64,000 bases of DNA from Perkinsus olseni (GCA_013115135.1 JABANP010000019.1:186001-250000), one strand, 5' to 3'. Counted from the stretch's first letter, positions 10,864-26,186 are shown. The notes: generated by a model from the letters alone, not told the origin. Numbers and translations are program-made.

Positions 10864-12482
10864 ATGGGCGTCGTTCATTCCAGACTTCTGCTTCGCTCCG
10901 CGGCGACCTTCTGCCTTGTCCAAGCTGCCACTGTTGATCCTGGTGACCGCGGGCCGAAACGTACTTATAGCTACTGGGCGCTGATCACCCCCGGCGTCTA
11001 TTCCTCGGGTGACCTATCCAACATGATCCAAGGGCTCTCCAGTTTGAGCTTGAAATGCATCAGGCAAGGAGGGCATAAATACTTCGAGAGTGAGACTCAC
11101 TTTTACATATCAAAAGGGGTAATATAACAACTCCTTATGTTACTCTGATCCGTGGAAACTCCGGGTCTAAGTCGGAATACTACAGGCAGCTCTACAAGAG
11201 GCGGTGCTTCATTATCCCTTCGAGAGAAGAAGGAACGAGACAGGCTTTCAGAAACTTGACGCAAAACGTGGCCTACTTCAAAGCGAGTCCTAGGTCCGGT
11301 GACTACAAGATTGCCATCTGTCCAGGGAGCAACAACTACTCGTGGAACGTTCTTCTGGACCATCATAATCAGAAGCGTGAAGAGATTCGCGTTGACAGGG
11401 TCGATGGGCCGGTCGAAGAAGCAGATGAAGGTGCCGCGAAAAGCTCAACCATATCGCTGGGGCATTATATCGCCCTTGGACGACTCCCCGAAGGTGTATC
11501 TAAATTCACTATGGATTTAGTGTCTAACCCCCTCTCGAATGAGGTTCCATTCATGATTATAACATTGTTCGACGAAGCCACTAATAAGGTTGAATCCGGT
11601 TCTATTGAGCTGAGGAGAATGGGGAAAATGCAATCTCACGCGAGTAAAGAGCGCTTTATCAATGGATGCTTGGACACCGTAGTGAGAGGCCGTCAGGGGT
11701 TAGCCGCTCCTAGTCACACTGCTGACATTCTCATCCGAAAACTTGATTCCCTCGTTCGGTTTGGGCCAGTGAGCTGGAACAGCATTTGTCTCTGCCCGAG
11801 CAACAACGAGGGCGAGGTGTTGCTTATCCTCAACAAAAAGGAATGGGGGACTGAGAGGATGAAGAGTGTGCAACTTGTAAAGAGGCAGCCATCACCGGAG
11901 TATCCGGGGGATCACCGAGCCAATACCGATAATGGAAGCCATCTGACGTCCGCGACTAAAAGGAAGAAATCGGCTCCCACAGTGATGGTTACCGAAACTA
12001 AGAAGGCAAGGGTCGCCCCGGAGTCCAGGGTAGACGGTAACTATAGCGTCGATGGCCCCGATGGTGAGAGATCGATCTCACTCAACGTTGGCCAGGCGGA
12101 GGAAGGCATCATAAACGTGCAGCTCTCGTTCCAGGGGAAAGACACTTACCAGCTACGAGCCGCGCCGAGCGAATATGCTGGTAAGAACTGCTGGAGAGTC
12201 GACACGGAGCTCGGTTCCGAAGGCAGTCCGATTATGCTATACACCAAGTTGGTGGAAACCTTAACCAGTCTAGGAGAGAACGTTGACCATTTCCACCCGG
12301 AGAGAGGGATGCACTTCTGCTTCGATCATGAAAATGGCGTGGCTGTTTACTTCGGCGCGGAGAATCCTAACGACAGAGAAGCGCTTAAGGTGAATTTCAA
12401 ACGGACGGGAGAGAGCGATTCTCCATTATACACTTTTCTTCGCTTCCCTGACCAGCCACGATCATATAATTTACCGAAGTGA
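10864..12482 (+). CDS. large secreted protein, no recognised family
   Basis: The start at 10864 gives MGVVHSRLLLRSAATFCLVQ, a cleavable signal peptide. The frame continues through TYSYWALITPGVYSSGDLSN to SETHFYISKG near 11117, where one base seems to be missing in a GGGG run. The next frame resumes with NITTPYVTLIRGNSGSKSEY and runs to 12480-12482. The protein would have about 540 residues. Two beta-rich segments look alike: SGDYKIAICPGSNNYSWNVL and LVRFGPVSWNSICLCPSNNE. A basic linker lies between (TKRKKSAPTVMVTETKKARV). No catalytic motif was seen. A decayed partial copy lies at 8440-9030, so the locus belongs to a duplicating family, probably lineage-specific. Function unknown. Confidence 0.6.
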
Positions 12483-12488
12483 TACGGG

Positions 12489-12731
12489 ATGATTCATGAT
12501 ATTTATACTAGCGTTGTTATGTTCATGTTCATCATTCTGTGGCAAACGATGCATCTTGGCGTTGCAGTTCAAGAATCTTCTGGAGGACACCGATGCCTCG
12601 TTACAATGCTTCGTGGTCCAAAAAACTGCAAGAACAGGAATCTTCAGGTTCGCGAGGTCGCGATAAGAACGGCACCAATAATATCGACACCACCGAAGTC
12701 TCCCTTGTCATTAACGCGAAAGTCCAAGTAG
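12489..12731 (+). CDS. possible short secreted peptide
   Basis: 80 codons with a hydrophobic start (VVMFMFIILWQTMHLGVAVQ) that could be a signal peptide. It follows the secreted-protein stop by a few bases. The rest has no pattern. It may be only 3' untranslated sequence of the upstream gene. Confidence 0.2.
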   Translation: MIHDIYTSVVMFMFIILWQTMHLGVAVQESSGGHRCLVTMLRGPKNCKNRNLQVREVAIRTAPIISTPPKSPLSLTRKSK

Positions 12732-12989
12732 AGAAACACTAACACTCATTAACAGTCAGGCATGTCTGAGGGACACCCTCTACAGCAAGAGTTGGACAGC
12801 AGGAGCGGCTACTGACGGGGCGACTGACCCATCGTGGTCGATGAGTCCACTTGTGCGCGTTGCCTCTCCTCAACCGGCCGCGGTAGACAGCCGATGACTT
12901 CCAGATCATCTAGCAGACGATCTACGTCGTCAATCTGGATGAGAGACCCTGCCAAGCGAAGGGAGTTAGGATGTTAGATCGTTGCGTTA

Positions 12990-13248
12990 TCAGCGAGTAC
13001 GTCGTTCACGTAGCAAAAGGTCTCTGGCCATCATGTGCGACAGCAGCGTATTGGCGATCCTCTCGAGGTTCACGACGACTTCGCCTCCCCCACCTGACAC
13101 CATTCTGATAGCTGGATAGTACACGTTCAGACTTACGCGGCTTCGGAGGGAGTTTGAAAATTTCCTGCACGTCTGCTTCGCTGTACCGACTGCCCTCAGC
13201 GGGAGCCATTGCGGATGGAAACAAAGGGAACTCTGAAACCTCAGTCAT
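12990..13248 (-). CDS. hypothetical 71-residue protein, two exons
   Basis: Exon 1 (13137-13248) reads MTEVSEFPLFPSAMAPAEGS and SEADVQEIFKLPPKPR. A 43-nt GTAAGT...CAG intron (13094-13136) joins exon 2 (12990-13093), which reads GGGEVVVNLERIANTLLSHM and MARDLLLRERRTR before a TGA-TAA double stop. The splice keeps the frame exactly, which supports the model. No family was recognised. The C-terminal half is probably one basic helix. Confidence 0.6.
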
Positions 13249-13468
13249 AGGGCGACTTTAACTCGACAGAGGTCACGGGAAGAGACCATGGGGAAGGCAT
13301 CATTTCCATGTAATAAGTTTATCATTGCTAGATAATTCGACTAAGGACCGCGGCCTCGTCAGCTACGAACGAAGCTGATGCTCATAGGCTGAGGCAACAG
13401 ACTCCTCTGAGCTGCTGCTGGCTGTCCGCCAACAACCAAACTGCCCTGTCTCAGATTCACTTGATACG

Positions 13469-16745
<3,277 letters not shown>

Positions 16746-17042
16746 CACTACAAGTGACTGCCCGAAGAACAACACCAGTAACCCCGACCCGAGACTCCCG
16801 TGAAGGTGACAACTAAAACACTGTCAAGAACGGGTCTCTCCCAGAAAGGGGTTGAATGAGGACTGAATACTCATGTGGTCATACACAGTGGAACGGCCCG
16901 AGCTCTCCAATTCACGTCATACCTCGGTATCTGATATGCCGAAATCTCCGCCAAGCCACGGCGGCCGACTGATGGGCTTGTCGATTACCTATGGTCTCAG
17001 TCGACTGCCTCAGAGGGGTAGAGCATCCACTGAGGGAGGGCG

Positions 17043-18922
17043 TCAGCGATAATGCTGGAGAGTAGACATTGATAATACGCGGCACCTAAAGGGGAATCCG
17101 ATGCCGGTCTGCAGCCACGATTTCATACCTCGATGTCGGTCCATCGCGAGATCTTGCTCACAGGCACGAGAGCATGGCTGTTGGCTGATGGGGTCGTCTC
17201 CTGGTTCAACCGCTCCAGCACGTCCCCGTCCGCTCCTTTCGCACACTTATAGTCGGTGGGCTCTGAAACACTGGCGGGTTGACTTGACACCTCTCGATGA
17301 TCCCTCAATACAGGGGAAGTACTCTGTTCCGCCCATCCTGTCCTATACCGAATAGGGGCCCCCAGCAGCACTTGCAGGCGCTAACGGTAGCGAACGTGCA
17401 TTCTGGCGTACTAGTACTAATACGACTACTACAACGTCGCGAGCAAGCAACAAGCTGGATCGAATCGGATTGGAGGAGGCCCAGATCATCACTACCTGAT
17501 CTGCTGCTGTTGCTGGGCGTATGGGAGGTTGCCATACCCTTCCCGTTCGGGCGTTCTCTGTCTTCCGAGTACAGCTGCTGCATGCTTTCCACCTCCTCTC
17601 GCAGTGCCCTTTCCGAGTCCTTCTGCCTCTCTAGCTCCTCTTGCAGCTCCTAAATAATCGCCACCTGGCGAGCCTCTATTCCAGGGCGTCTAGTTCTAAG
17701 TGGTGACTCGTCACTCGGCAGTTCGAAGAGCCACTGCATGACAGGCTTCACTACGACTGACTTCGCCAGGAAGCTACACGGCAGCCGTGAATTCTCCCTT
17801 GAATGCGATGATGGACTCGGCCGCTGTTTCCGCCAACAGCGACCAGACCCGAACTCACCTTCACTGTACGCGACAGTGCCTCCATGTAGCTCTCCTGTTG
17901 ATCCAATCTGGTCTGCATTCCCGCCATCACCCGCCGCAGTTCACAGACGGCCTCCTCGTCAGAGCCCTCGCTTCCGACCTCTCCCACAGGTACAGCGCTA
18001 TCGGTTTGAGGTGGTTCTTCCACTAACGCATCGACCTGAGCGCGGCTGTATGAAGCTATTACATCGGTCTCGGCATTCAACCACCTGCTCTGGTGTGGAC
18101 TGATGAGGAGACCGAGGCTTTCGAGGGCCAGATCCTCCTCGTCATCCGGCGTGGACTCCTGGACGACCGCTGTCTCCTCGGTTGGATTTGGTTCCTTGGT
18201 CGGTCGGGTGATTCTCGCACGCTAAACGTGTTGGTCATCTTGATGATGTCAGAAGCAGCGGAACCTGAAGGGCTCTAGCGCAAAACTCACGGATGCGACT
18301 ACCACCATCGGAGAGATCTATGGCAGCCTCTGCCACCGTTCGGCGGGTGAGCTCTGATGAATGCTCTACTGTACCTAACCTCCACATCAGTACCAGCCGG
18401 CGAGGTGGTAAACTAAGACCTTCATAGAAGTCGCAGGTACCCTCCTTGGTTACTATGAGAACCAGCAGGGCTTCTCCTCCAGCTAGCACTCGATCACTTA
18501 TGAGATCGGAGCGACGGTAATGCTCTACGGCAGTGAATCTATGACACAAGGAGAGCGGAGCCCAGGGGAGTCAGTTGCTACACGCCTCGCGATATATGTC
18601 GCGCGCCACGAAATTCCAGAGCACTTCCCAGCTTCAAACTACATGATTCTGTCTCTATGCTGAGCATCTCCCACAACACACCACACCCGACCAGCGGCAT
18701 TGTTCCTGAAAAAGATGGCTAGATTTTCCGACTTCCACAATCAGCGGCCGCACGGGAGAGCTCATCGCCCACTAGGAGGCAGACACACTTCCGGCCCGCG
18801 TCCAGTGTGATGAATCCTGATGACAAAAATGATCTAGTCGACTGCCTTGCTGTTGTAATAGAGGACCGTATCGTACCGTATTCACCGATGGAGTCTCCGA
18901 TGAACTCCCTCTCTGCAGACAT
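17043..18922 (-). CDS. hypothetical coiled-coil protein
   Basis: The start at 18922 gives MSAEREFIGDSIGEYGTIRS and FLSSGFITLDAGRKCVCLLV. A middle exon near 18270-18550 reads HRFTAVEHYRRSDLISDRVL and LSLPPRRLVLMWRLGTVEHS. Further exons give EEAVCELRRVMAGMQTRLDQ (about 17900-17960) and, near 17570-17640, a Glu/Arg-rich heptad segment leading to REEVESMQQLYSEDRERPNG. A Ser-rich region follows. The middle is a predicted coiled coil. Exon borders were not resolved, and the C-terminal end between 17043 and 17400 is uncertain. No family was recognised. It lies downstream of the 19-20 kb gene on the same strand. Confidence 0.45.
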
Positions 18923-19380
18923 AAGAGGCGAGCAGATAGAGGAGTGGGGAGTATCCGCAGCGGGTACTTCAGGGGCTTCAGCAATACATGCGGGAAGTGT
19001 GACTCTAGCTCGACGTGGACAGCTGCCTCCGACTCTCTAGCAGAACGAGGGGTTTCGTACAGCGGAGCGGCAGATCGCCCTCACTGGCATACACAGCGCG
19101 AAACTCCGGGGCTAGTCAGAGCACACACGTACTGCAGTGTGAAGAATCGAGATCCGTCGATAGTACTTGTAACCAGAGATTTATCGCTTCTTGAGAAAAC
19201 CGATAGTTTTGTCCGTCTCCTGGACGGCCTAGCAAGCGGTCGGGAGATACCAAAAGTACCGATACAATGAGTATACACTCCTGTCGTTTTACTATGTATC
19301 TGTACTGTTACTGTACTAACCGGTCTTGTATGACACAGCGAGTTGAGAACCTCTTGGCCTGTTAAATACCGTATACCCAG

Positions 19381-20139
19381 TCAGAGCCCAAAACCAGGCC
19401 GTCCAGGATCGAACTGGTGGGCGAATGCGGAGATGAAGAAAACGTCACTTTTCGCGTTCAGTGAGTTATGATCACGACAGGAAAGACGTTCTTTGTTCGA
19501 TCTCCGTCGACTTGAAGTGGAGTCGCTATAGAACGCAGGAGCAACAGCTCCACCCAGTAGGGCTGCCCTACCCAGCAGCCAATGTCCACTGCCGTCCGCA
19601 AACAGCCGAAACACATACGCAGGCTTCCCAGTTGGAGGAGACGCCACTCGTATAGGATCTCTCCTCAGCAACTACGCCAAGAAATGCCTCCCAACCCTTC
19701 CCTCGTATCAGTACCAGACGGGACATCTACCCGAACCTCCACTGCGTCGAAAGGCAGCTCCTTCCCTTGGCGAGCCTCGATGCTGATTTGGGGCTCTTCA
19801 GTGGTACGATGAATGAATCTCGCCAACTAAGTTGAGAAATGGAGGCCGTCCCGCCAGCCACGAAGCACCGCCGATCAGCTCACTGCAAACTGCGTTCCAT
19901 TGTCACGGTTCTGCAGCCTCTGCAGGAGGTCCCCTGTTATATACACGACGTAGTGTCCAAGCACGTCCTCGAGGCACACCATACTGAGACGAAGGCAGCC
20001 TTTTATTAGCCTTTTCTAAACTTCCGGAAGAGGAGTAGATTACATTTGGAGTCCGCTCTTCATCTAAGGTCCTATCCCACAGTACAGCCCTGGTAGCTGG
20101 GAACCTTATACCCTCACTTGTACTGCTGCCGACTAGCAT
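19381..20139 (-). CDS. hypothetical protein, several short exons
   Basis: The ATG at 20139 opens MLVGSSTSEGIRFPATRAVL. Another frame then reads DVLGHYVVYITGDLLQRLQN (about 19900-19980), followed by a GTGAGC donor. Further on come EPQISIEARQGKELPFDAVE (about 19740-19800) and PTGKPAYVFRLFADGSGHWL (about 19570-19630). These pieces look coding, but the introns that join them were not all placed, and no family was recognised. Confidence 0.35.
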
Positions 20140-20179
20140 AGAGAGATTATCTCCAAACCAACTTCGAGCCTACCCTTGA

Positions 20180-21500
20180 CAGTGACAACGCAACGAGAAG
20201 GGACGCTGGACCCGATACGAGGAACAGTGGGCCAAAGTAAATGCGATTGTATGCAGATGGCGATGCAGAAAGAGAAGGCTGACCAGGGAACAAATAGTAG
20301 ACACTAGGAGGTCTTGGTCTTTATCATCACCAAACACTCCCCCAAAGGGAGAGGATTGCTACAGCTAATGCTGTGACAGCAGCTGGGCCCTCTACGAGAC
20401 CGAGAACTAGAAGGCTGCGTCGGACGGTCCGATCTTAGTTAGAAGGGGCATGGATGAACACACGGTGACCGACGAAGAATGGGCCGAGGGACTTCATGAA
20501 GAGGGAGGTATGCTCCGTCTTGCGCATGTCCTCCACCAACTGAAAAGAAGAAAAAGCTGACTCCCTCCTGTCCTAGCGTACGGGCTCTTACCTTGCTGAG
20601 GGGATAGAGATCCTTATGGATGAGTGCAATAACGAACTCGTTATCATCGCCGTCAAGACCGTAGCAGTTCAGGCGGACATCCCAGGCACCACGCTGAAGA
20701 GAAACTCAGTGAACTCGACCAACCCATAGGGCACCTAGCTCACCTTAGAATACGCCTTGCCAATGGCAGCGTGCTCGAGGAGCATCTGGCACTGATGTTC
20801 GGGCTTCTCCTTTATAGAACTTGCCCTCTCTCCTCATGGGGTACCATACAGCATACTCGGCATCCTTCATGGTCACATGACGGATGACCTTCCTGAAGCA
20901 GGAAGTCCTCGAGGTCAGCCTCGTGACCGTTGGCGTAGGTCTTGCCAAGCATGGTCCATCCCTGCCTGGGCTCCAGGACATCACCGATACCCTCCAGCTG
21001 AAGGAGAGGGTTCACTACGGTGGGGAAGTGCTTCGGGTCCTCGCTCCAAGTGAGGAGACCGATGGTCCTCGGGCTGCTGACGTCGTCGTAGATGACACTC
21101 GGGATGTTCCTTCTGACCAACTCGAGCTCGAGCTTCTCACGGGCCTGGGGCAACTTGGCCGCGTTGATGCAGTCCAGGACATACAGCTGGCAGAAGAGCC
21201 GCTTCTCCATAGTCTGGCCGTTGGCTCCTTTCTCGTACAGCACAGGTCCGTCAAACACCGGCATTTTAAAGTGAGCCGACTCGGACTGTCCGCCCGCCCT
21301 GGTGAGGAGGGCTGGTGCGAGGCGACGGAGAGAGCGAGGTAGAGTTATCTCTTGCTGACGATGTCTGTACATGAGGAACCCGGCACTGAGGGCAGCGGCG
21401 ACCGAGCCAGCGATAGCGAGGGGCGCTACAGGGAGGTTGGAGGTAGCTGAAGGGGTGTTGGAGGCAGAGGACATATTCAGGAGAAGTGGGACTAACATCA
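20180..21500. repeat. tandem duplication unit 1 (matches 22830-24136)
   Basis: This segment and 22830-24136 align over their whole length: gene, both introns, and several hundred bases of 3' flank that share GATTGTATGCAGATGG-like blocks. At the 5' end, identity stops after GGGACTAACATCAACAGCAA (21488 onwards here, 24115 onwards in unit 2). Beyond that point the flanks are unrelated. Confidence 0.8.
20435..21474 (-). CDS. chlorite dismutase-family protein, copy 1 (two frameshifts)
   Basis: Paralogue of the gene at 23064-24100, to which it is nearly identical in the first 230 codons. It has the same N-terminal membrane anchor (APLAIAGSVAAALSAGFLMY) and the same heme-protein core (FCQLYVLDCINAAKLPQARE; VVNPLLQLEGIGDVLEPRQG). 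Compared with copy 2 it has an extra base near 20895 (CTTCAGG against CTCAGG) and another near 20815 (TATAAAGG against TATAAGG). Together these cut the single frame before the conserved VWYPMRREGKFYK segment can join the C-terminal part. Both introns are conserved in place (GTGAGC...TTCAG and GTAAGA...TTCAG). The last exon ends VFIHAPSN-stop at 20435. It is either a young pseudogene or an intact gene with two sequence errors; both changes are single-base. Confidence 0.7.
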
Positions 21501-21868
21501 ACAGCAAATCATCTCACTCGAGACGGCATATCCCCTATCGGAAGCTCGCGCGTCCATGTGCCCTGCTCCCATGCCCTACTGCTGCTGCTGCACGCGTGAT
21601 CTCATGCATTCCTAATCCCACTGCAACCCCAACCCTCCATTGGGGCTTGCGGACTCAGGTCCTGCCAGCGATGTGATTCGAAGGAAAGGCTAAAGTCCTT
21701 CGGGACAACTGTGTGCGCCGGACGCTGTACGACCTCAACGAGGATGCTGCTCCTACCGCATCCACTCCCTAGAAGCTACCCTAAACTCGATCCGGTCGAT
21801 CCTAAACGCTACCGAGGAAAGCTCGATACCGTGTCCTCTGCAGCTACTCGGCGAAGCCGGAGATAGAG

Positions 21869-22511
21869 CTAGATCTGGTCGAAGAAAAGCGGGACAGAAC
21901 TACACAACCTCGTCGTCAGCTGCGCAAAATCGGATGCCTCACACTGCGTTAGGTGGGATCTATCACCCAACGCTTCGATGCGGATGAAACCTTCTTTATT
22001 GCTGAGAACATCTTCATTGCTGTGCATGTTCATCGAGGCCATTTCCCGATTGATGCGGCCTGAAAACAGATTCCCCCACTGTGGGGGCCCCACAGCCGTC
22101 AAGATATAACTGCTTTTTGTTAGAGCATTCCTCATTCACCCCGTTAGTCAAGTGCAGGCTCCAAAGGGGGCAGCATCCGCGCTGGCACGTTCGGGAGCAG
22201 CGAGGATGAAGACGGATGACCGCCAATGAACGAACGTGGGCGAATACTGATGAGCCCGCCACAGCACAACGCTTGTCACGCGAGACCCGAGGACCCAAGG
22301 ATGAGCTCCGCTTCGAGAGGCTGCTCTGGAGGACCTGATACGCTAGGTGACAGGCTATCTGGGTCGGTCCTTCACGCCACGAGGCTTCACACGCGGTCCA
22401 GGATATCGTCTTCCGCCAGTCACCTGGCCGACTCTGCTCAGTCTGTTTGGATGCTCTCAAGCATGCCACGCGTGGTGCTGCTCGGCCCATCATAACAGCA
22501 GCATTGTCCAT
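21869..22511 (-). CDS. possible gene between the duplicated units
   Basis: An ATG at 22511 opens MDNAAVMMGRAAPRVACLRA, and a second frame ends at 21869 after MASMNMHSNEDVLSNKEGFI and SDFAQLTTRLCSSVPLFFDQ. The second piece looks coding. Joining introns were not placed and no family was recognised. The rest of 21500-23060 holds no supported gene. Confidence 0.3.
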
Positions 22512-22829
22512 GTGCTCTTGTCGAGCTCACAACCAGAGAATCGACTACCAATCTCATCTATACAACCTACGTTCTAGCGTGACCCTAGTAGGGCACTGCA
22601 CTCGCATTCGCCTTCTGTCCAACGCCCAGCCCCACCCTACTGCGCCTCTACCACGGTTTTGGTCATCGACGAATTTTTACAACCGAGACGTGAAGCGTTC
22701 GTACTTCCATAGCAAGAGTATACCGGAACCCTCATACGCTAACCTCGAAGAGTGGCACACTGCAGGTCGTTCCGCCTTCCGTCGCCGTTAGTTCTTGCTG
22801 AAACCGATGGGACAGCAGCCTCCCCCCTC

Positions 22830-24136
22830 CCCAACATCAACAACGCAACTAGGGAGAAGAGTAAGACTAACCTCAATACGAGGGATTGTAGTAAAGACTG
22901 ATGCTATTGTATGCAGATGGTCGTGATGACCAGAGGAACTTGCCGAGGAGAAACACATAGAAAGTACAAAGAAAAACCTCTACCTCCGAATCATCATCAC
23001 CAAAGACCCCCGCTACCGGGGAGGGGTGCCGCTGGACACTACACGCGGCCCAAGCGTCCGGTCCTAGTTGGAAGGAGCGTGGACGAACACACGTTGGCCC
23101 ACAAAGAAGGGTCCGAAGGACTTCATGAAGAAGGACGAGTGAGCCGTCTTACGCATGTCCTCGACGATCTGAACAAGGAACATTCTCAGCACTCAACAGC
23201 TACATGAGGCGCTACCTTGCTGAGGGGATAGAGATCCTTGTACATGAGCCCGATAACGAACTCGTTATCAGCAGCGTCGAGGCCATAGCAGTTCAGGCGG
23301 ACATCCCAAACACCAGCCTGAGAGGAAATAGAGTAAAGCGATGGATCGGAGGAGGCCTGGTAGCTCACCTTTGCCGAGTATGCTCGGCCAATGGCAGCGT
23401 GCTCGAGGAGCCTCCTGCACTGGTCCTCGGGCTTCTCCTTATAGAACTTGCCCTCCCTTCTCATAGGGTACCATACAGCATACTCGGCACCCTTCATAGA
23501 CACAGTACGGATGACCTTCCTGAGCAGGACATCTTCAAGATCGGCCTCGTGGCCACTCGAGTAGGTCTTGCCGAGCATGGTCCATCCCTGCCTGGGCTCC
23601 AGGACATCACCGATACCCTCCAACTGGAGGAGAGGGTTCACTACGGTGGGGAAGTGCTTCGGGTCCTCGCTCCAAGTGAGGAGACCGATGGTCCTCGGGC
23701 TGCTGACGTCGTCGTAGATGACACTGGGGATGTTCCTTCTGACCAACTCGAGCTCGAGCTTCTCGCGGGCCTGGGGCAACTTGGCCGCGTTGATGCAGTC
23801 CAGGACATACAGCTGGCAGAAGAGTCGCTTCTCCATAGTCTGACCGTTGGCTCCTTTCTCGTACAGCACAGGTCCATCAAACACCGGCATTTTAAAGTGA
23901 GCCGACTCGGACTGTCCGCCCGCCCTGGTGAGAAGGGCTGGTGCGAGGCGACGGAGAGAACGAGGTAGAGTTATCTCTTGCTGACGATGTCTGTACATGA
24001 GGAACCCGGCACTGAGGGCAGCGGCGACCGAGCCAGCAATAGCGAGGGGCGCTACAGGGAGGTTGGAGGTAGCTGAAGGGGTGTTGGAGGCAGAGGACAT
24101 ATTCAGGAGAAGTGGGACTAACATCAACAGCAAATC
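22830..24136. repeat. tandem duplication unit 2 (matches 20180-21500)
   Basis: See unit 1. The two units are in the same orientation with about 2.6 kb between equivalent points. Coding similarity is higher than flank similarity. Confidence 0.8.
23064..24100 (-). CDS. chlorite dismutase-family heme protein, membrane-anchored, copy 2 (intact)
   Basis: Three exons, 23369-24100, 23216-23317 and 23064-23168, give 312 residues with every splice in frame (introns start GTGAGC and GTAGCG and end in CAG). The chosen start at 24100 gives MSSASNTPSATSNLPVAPLA. An upstream in-frame Met (MLVPLLLN) is possible. A hydrophobic segment at about residues 20-36 anchors the protein. The core has two Cld-fold halves. 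The second shows VWYPMRREGKFYKEKPEDQC, LLEHAAIGRAYSAK, whose histidine fits the family's proximal heme ligand in an HxxxGR setting, then AGVWDVRLNCYGLDAADNEF and SFGPFFVGQRVFVHAPSN. Family members bind heme and act as chlorite dismutases, peroxidases or heme-synthesis enzymes (HemQ); the reaction here is unknown. Confidence 0.75.
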
Positions 24137-24688
24137 ACTCCAGTACCCCCTACTCGGAACATGCACCTGGACAGAACCAATCTTGTGTTCTCCTGTCCGC
24201 CTTCCAGCGTCCCAACAGCACCTCACCCCCGCAAGGCAGCCGATGCCTAGGAAGTGAATGGGGGAAAGGCCCGAGGCAGTCCTCCTCGACAGGACGACGA
24301 GTAGGCCACTCGTGCCTTTGGTGGGTACAAAGCGGAAGGGACTCGTATAACGAACCACTGTGAACACTGATGGTGATGAACGTCGCCGGTTTGACGTCGG
24401 GAGATCCCAGCTATGACGGACACAGAAGAAATCATTTTCCTACAGAGAAATGCCTATCCTCTGGATAGAACCCACAACCTTTCTCTACCCAGCGCGTCGT
24501 CTTCCAGTATTTCTTGCATTACGTGCATTGAGGTGGTATCGTTTGCGATCACTCTTCGTACTGACTAATTCCCTATGCGCTGTAATGCGAGTCTGGCTAG
24601 CAGCCCTGTAAAGGCATCATAGTATAAAGCTTCTAGTGGACGTACTGGAACCAACTGTTTCCGGAGCCACTCCCACTCGTAGCGATTT
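24137..24688. other. intergenic between Cld copy 2 and the Lys-rich gene
   Basis: Contains the divergent 5' flank of Cld copy 2. The minus frame stays open upstream to 24367, but beyond 24136 it has no counterpart at copy 1. It is probably untranslated. No other gene seen. Confidence 0.4.
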
Positions 24689-26016
24689 GTATGTCTCCTT
24701 CCCCCAACACTCCCCTTATTCCCCACTCTCGAGCTAAGATTCTCCGATGAACCGGAGAGCGTAGAACCTGAGGTGCCAATAGAAGCGCCAGCCTTAGCGC
24801 TGTCAACTCAATTCATCTTCGGCCCTACTCCTCCTGCTACTACTACCACTACTAAAACTCCTCCTAAGACCACTAAACGCCAGAGGGCCGCAGCCCTGAG
24901 GAGGAAGAAAGCAGCAGCCGCTCTAAGGGAAAAGAAGGCCGATGCTGCTGCTCGTGAGCGGGACCCCAACTATCATCCATTAAATTTGAAGAAAGACTAC
25001 CATCTAATTCTGAATCCACCGCGGATCGACCCCAAGATTCCCGCCACTCCTAAGCCCTCTGATGACCGCGAGCCTCCATCGGGGGCTGAGCGGAAGCGTA
25101 GTAGAGAGAAGGGCAGGTCTGCACCGAAGAGACCGTCTTCGGATATTGCCGAGGACAGTGGAGGCAGTGAAAGGCCCGTCAAGAGCGATGATGAGAGCTA
25201 CACCCCGTCCGGGAAGGGCAACAAGAAGAAGAAGGTAATAATATGGGGATGGTCCAAGCATGGTGGGAGAATGGACATCCAGTGAGTTTCAAAAGGCCGG
25301 GAAATTCATGAACGGGCATCGTCACTTGCCATGAACGGCCGTTATGGCCAGACGAGGCACACCCACAGAAATACTAAAATTTCAAGTTGAAATACCCTCA
25401 TCTTCGGTTCTCTTTCTATCAGTCCTGCACTGAGCGACAGGAACGAAGACTTCAACCCGGAGAAGATTCGTCTGGCGGGACTAACACCAGCAGCCGGGGA
25501 ACTGACGACGAGCCCCAACTCATCAGAGGGTTGCTGTCCGACTCCCCCCTATCCTCCCACCCTGTGAGCACCGACCGGTTCATCTCCCTGAGCAAACCGC
25601 GGGGTTCCGTCAAAGAGAGACCATGCCGTCGGGGGAACGTGCAGAGCATGTACACTCCCTTGAAGGAGTTCCTGTATAAGCGCCATGGCGATGACAGCCC
25701 CAGACGGAAGGGCTACAGTCGAGAGGGAGCAGCATGTTGAGGAAGAGGAAAAGAAGGTAGTCCCGGTGGCCTGTTTTGGTGGCAGTCTTGGCCGCAGATA
25801 AGTGCCCTGCGCAGTCAACTCGAGAGCAGAATGCGAGCTTTGGAGGCTTATGTAGCAACCGCCTCCAAGGCCGCCGGCGACTTCCAGACTTATGATACTA
25901 TCTGTACTGAGGATGCCGAGTCGAAGAAGAAGGAACCCGTCAAGGGCCGCTCAAAGGATGGTGGTGCAGTGCGGCCAGTCAATAAGCGGAAGCGTCGGCG
26001 GCGCATTGGCCGCTAA
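24689..26016 (+). CDS. basic, Lys-rich nuclear-type hypothetical protein
   Basis: The main exon reads VPIEAPALALSTQFIFGPTP, a Pro/Thr stretch, then an Ala/Lys/Arg helix (QRAAALRRKKAAAALREKKA) and several nuclear-localisation-like clusters. A later part reads QSMYTPLKEFLYKRHGDD, then a coiled stretch (LRSQLESRMRALEAYVATAS), and the C-terminus is KKKEPVKGRSKDGGAVRPVN followed by KRKRRRRIGR-stop at 26014-26016. The only plausible start, ATG at 24689 (MSPSPNTPLIPHSRAKIL), is one base out of frame with the main exon, so the start is unresolved. Mostly disordered; likely DNA- or RNA-associated by composition only. Confidence 0.5.
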
Positions 26017-26186
26017 GTGGCAGTCCATCACTACGTTGAAGCTTCAGTCCTGTTTATAACAGTTATTGAGAGCAAAGCCCATGCCCTAATGTGATGGTGT
26101 TGTGATACTAACCCCATTCCACCTAGTCTTGTAGTTGAAGTAGTCACACGGCCGAAGGTTGATGTTCATTCAGTGTGAGAGCTCCC

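Noticed and set aside
21015..21254. Ser/Arg-rich minus-strand frames inside both Cld genes
   Set aside because: They are alternate frames of the conserved heme-protein exon, present in both copies only because the DNA is duplicated.
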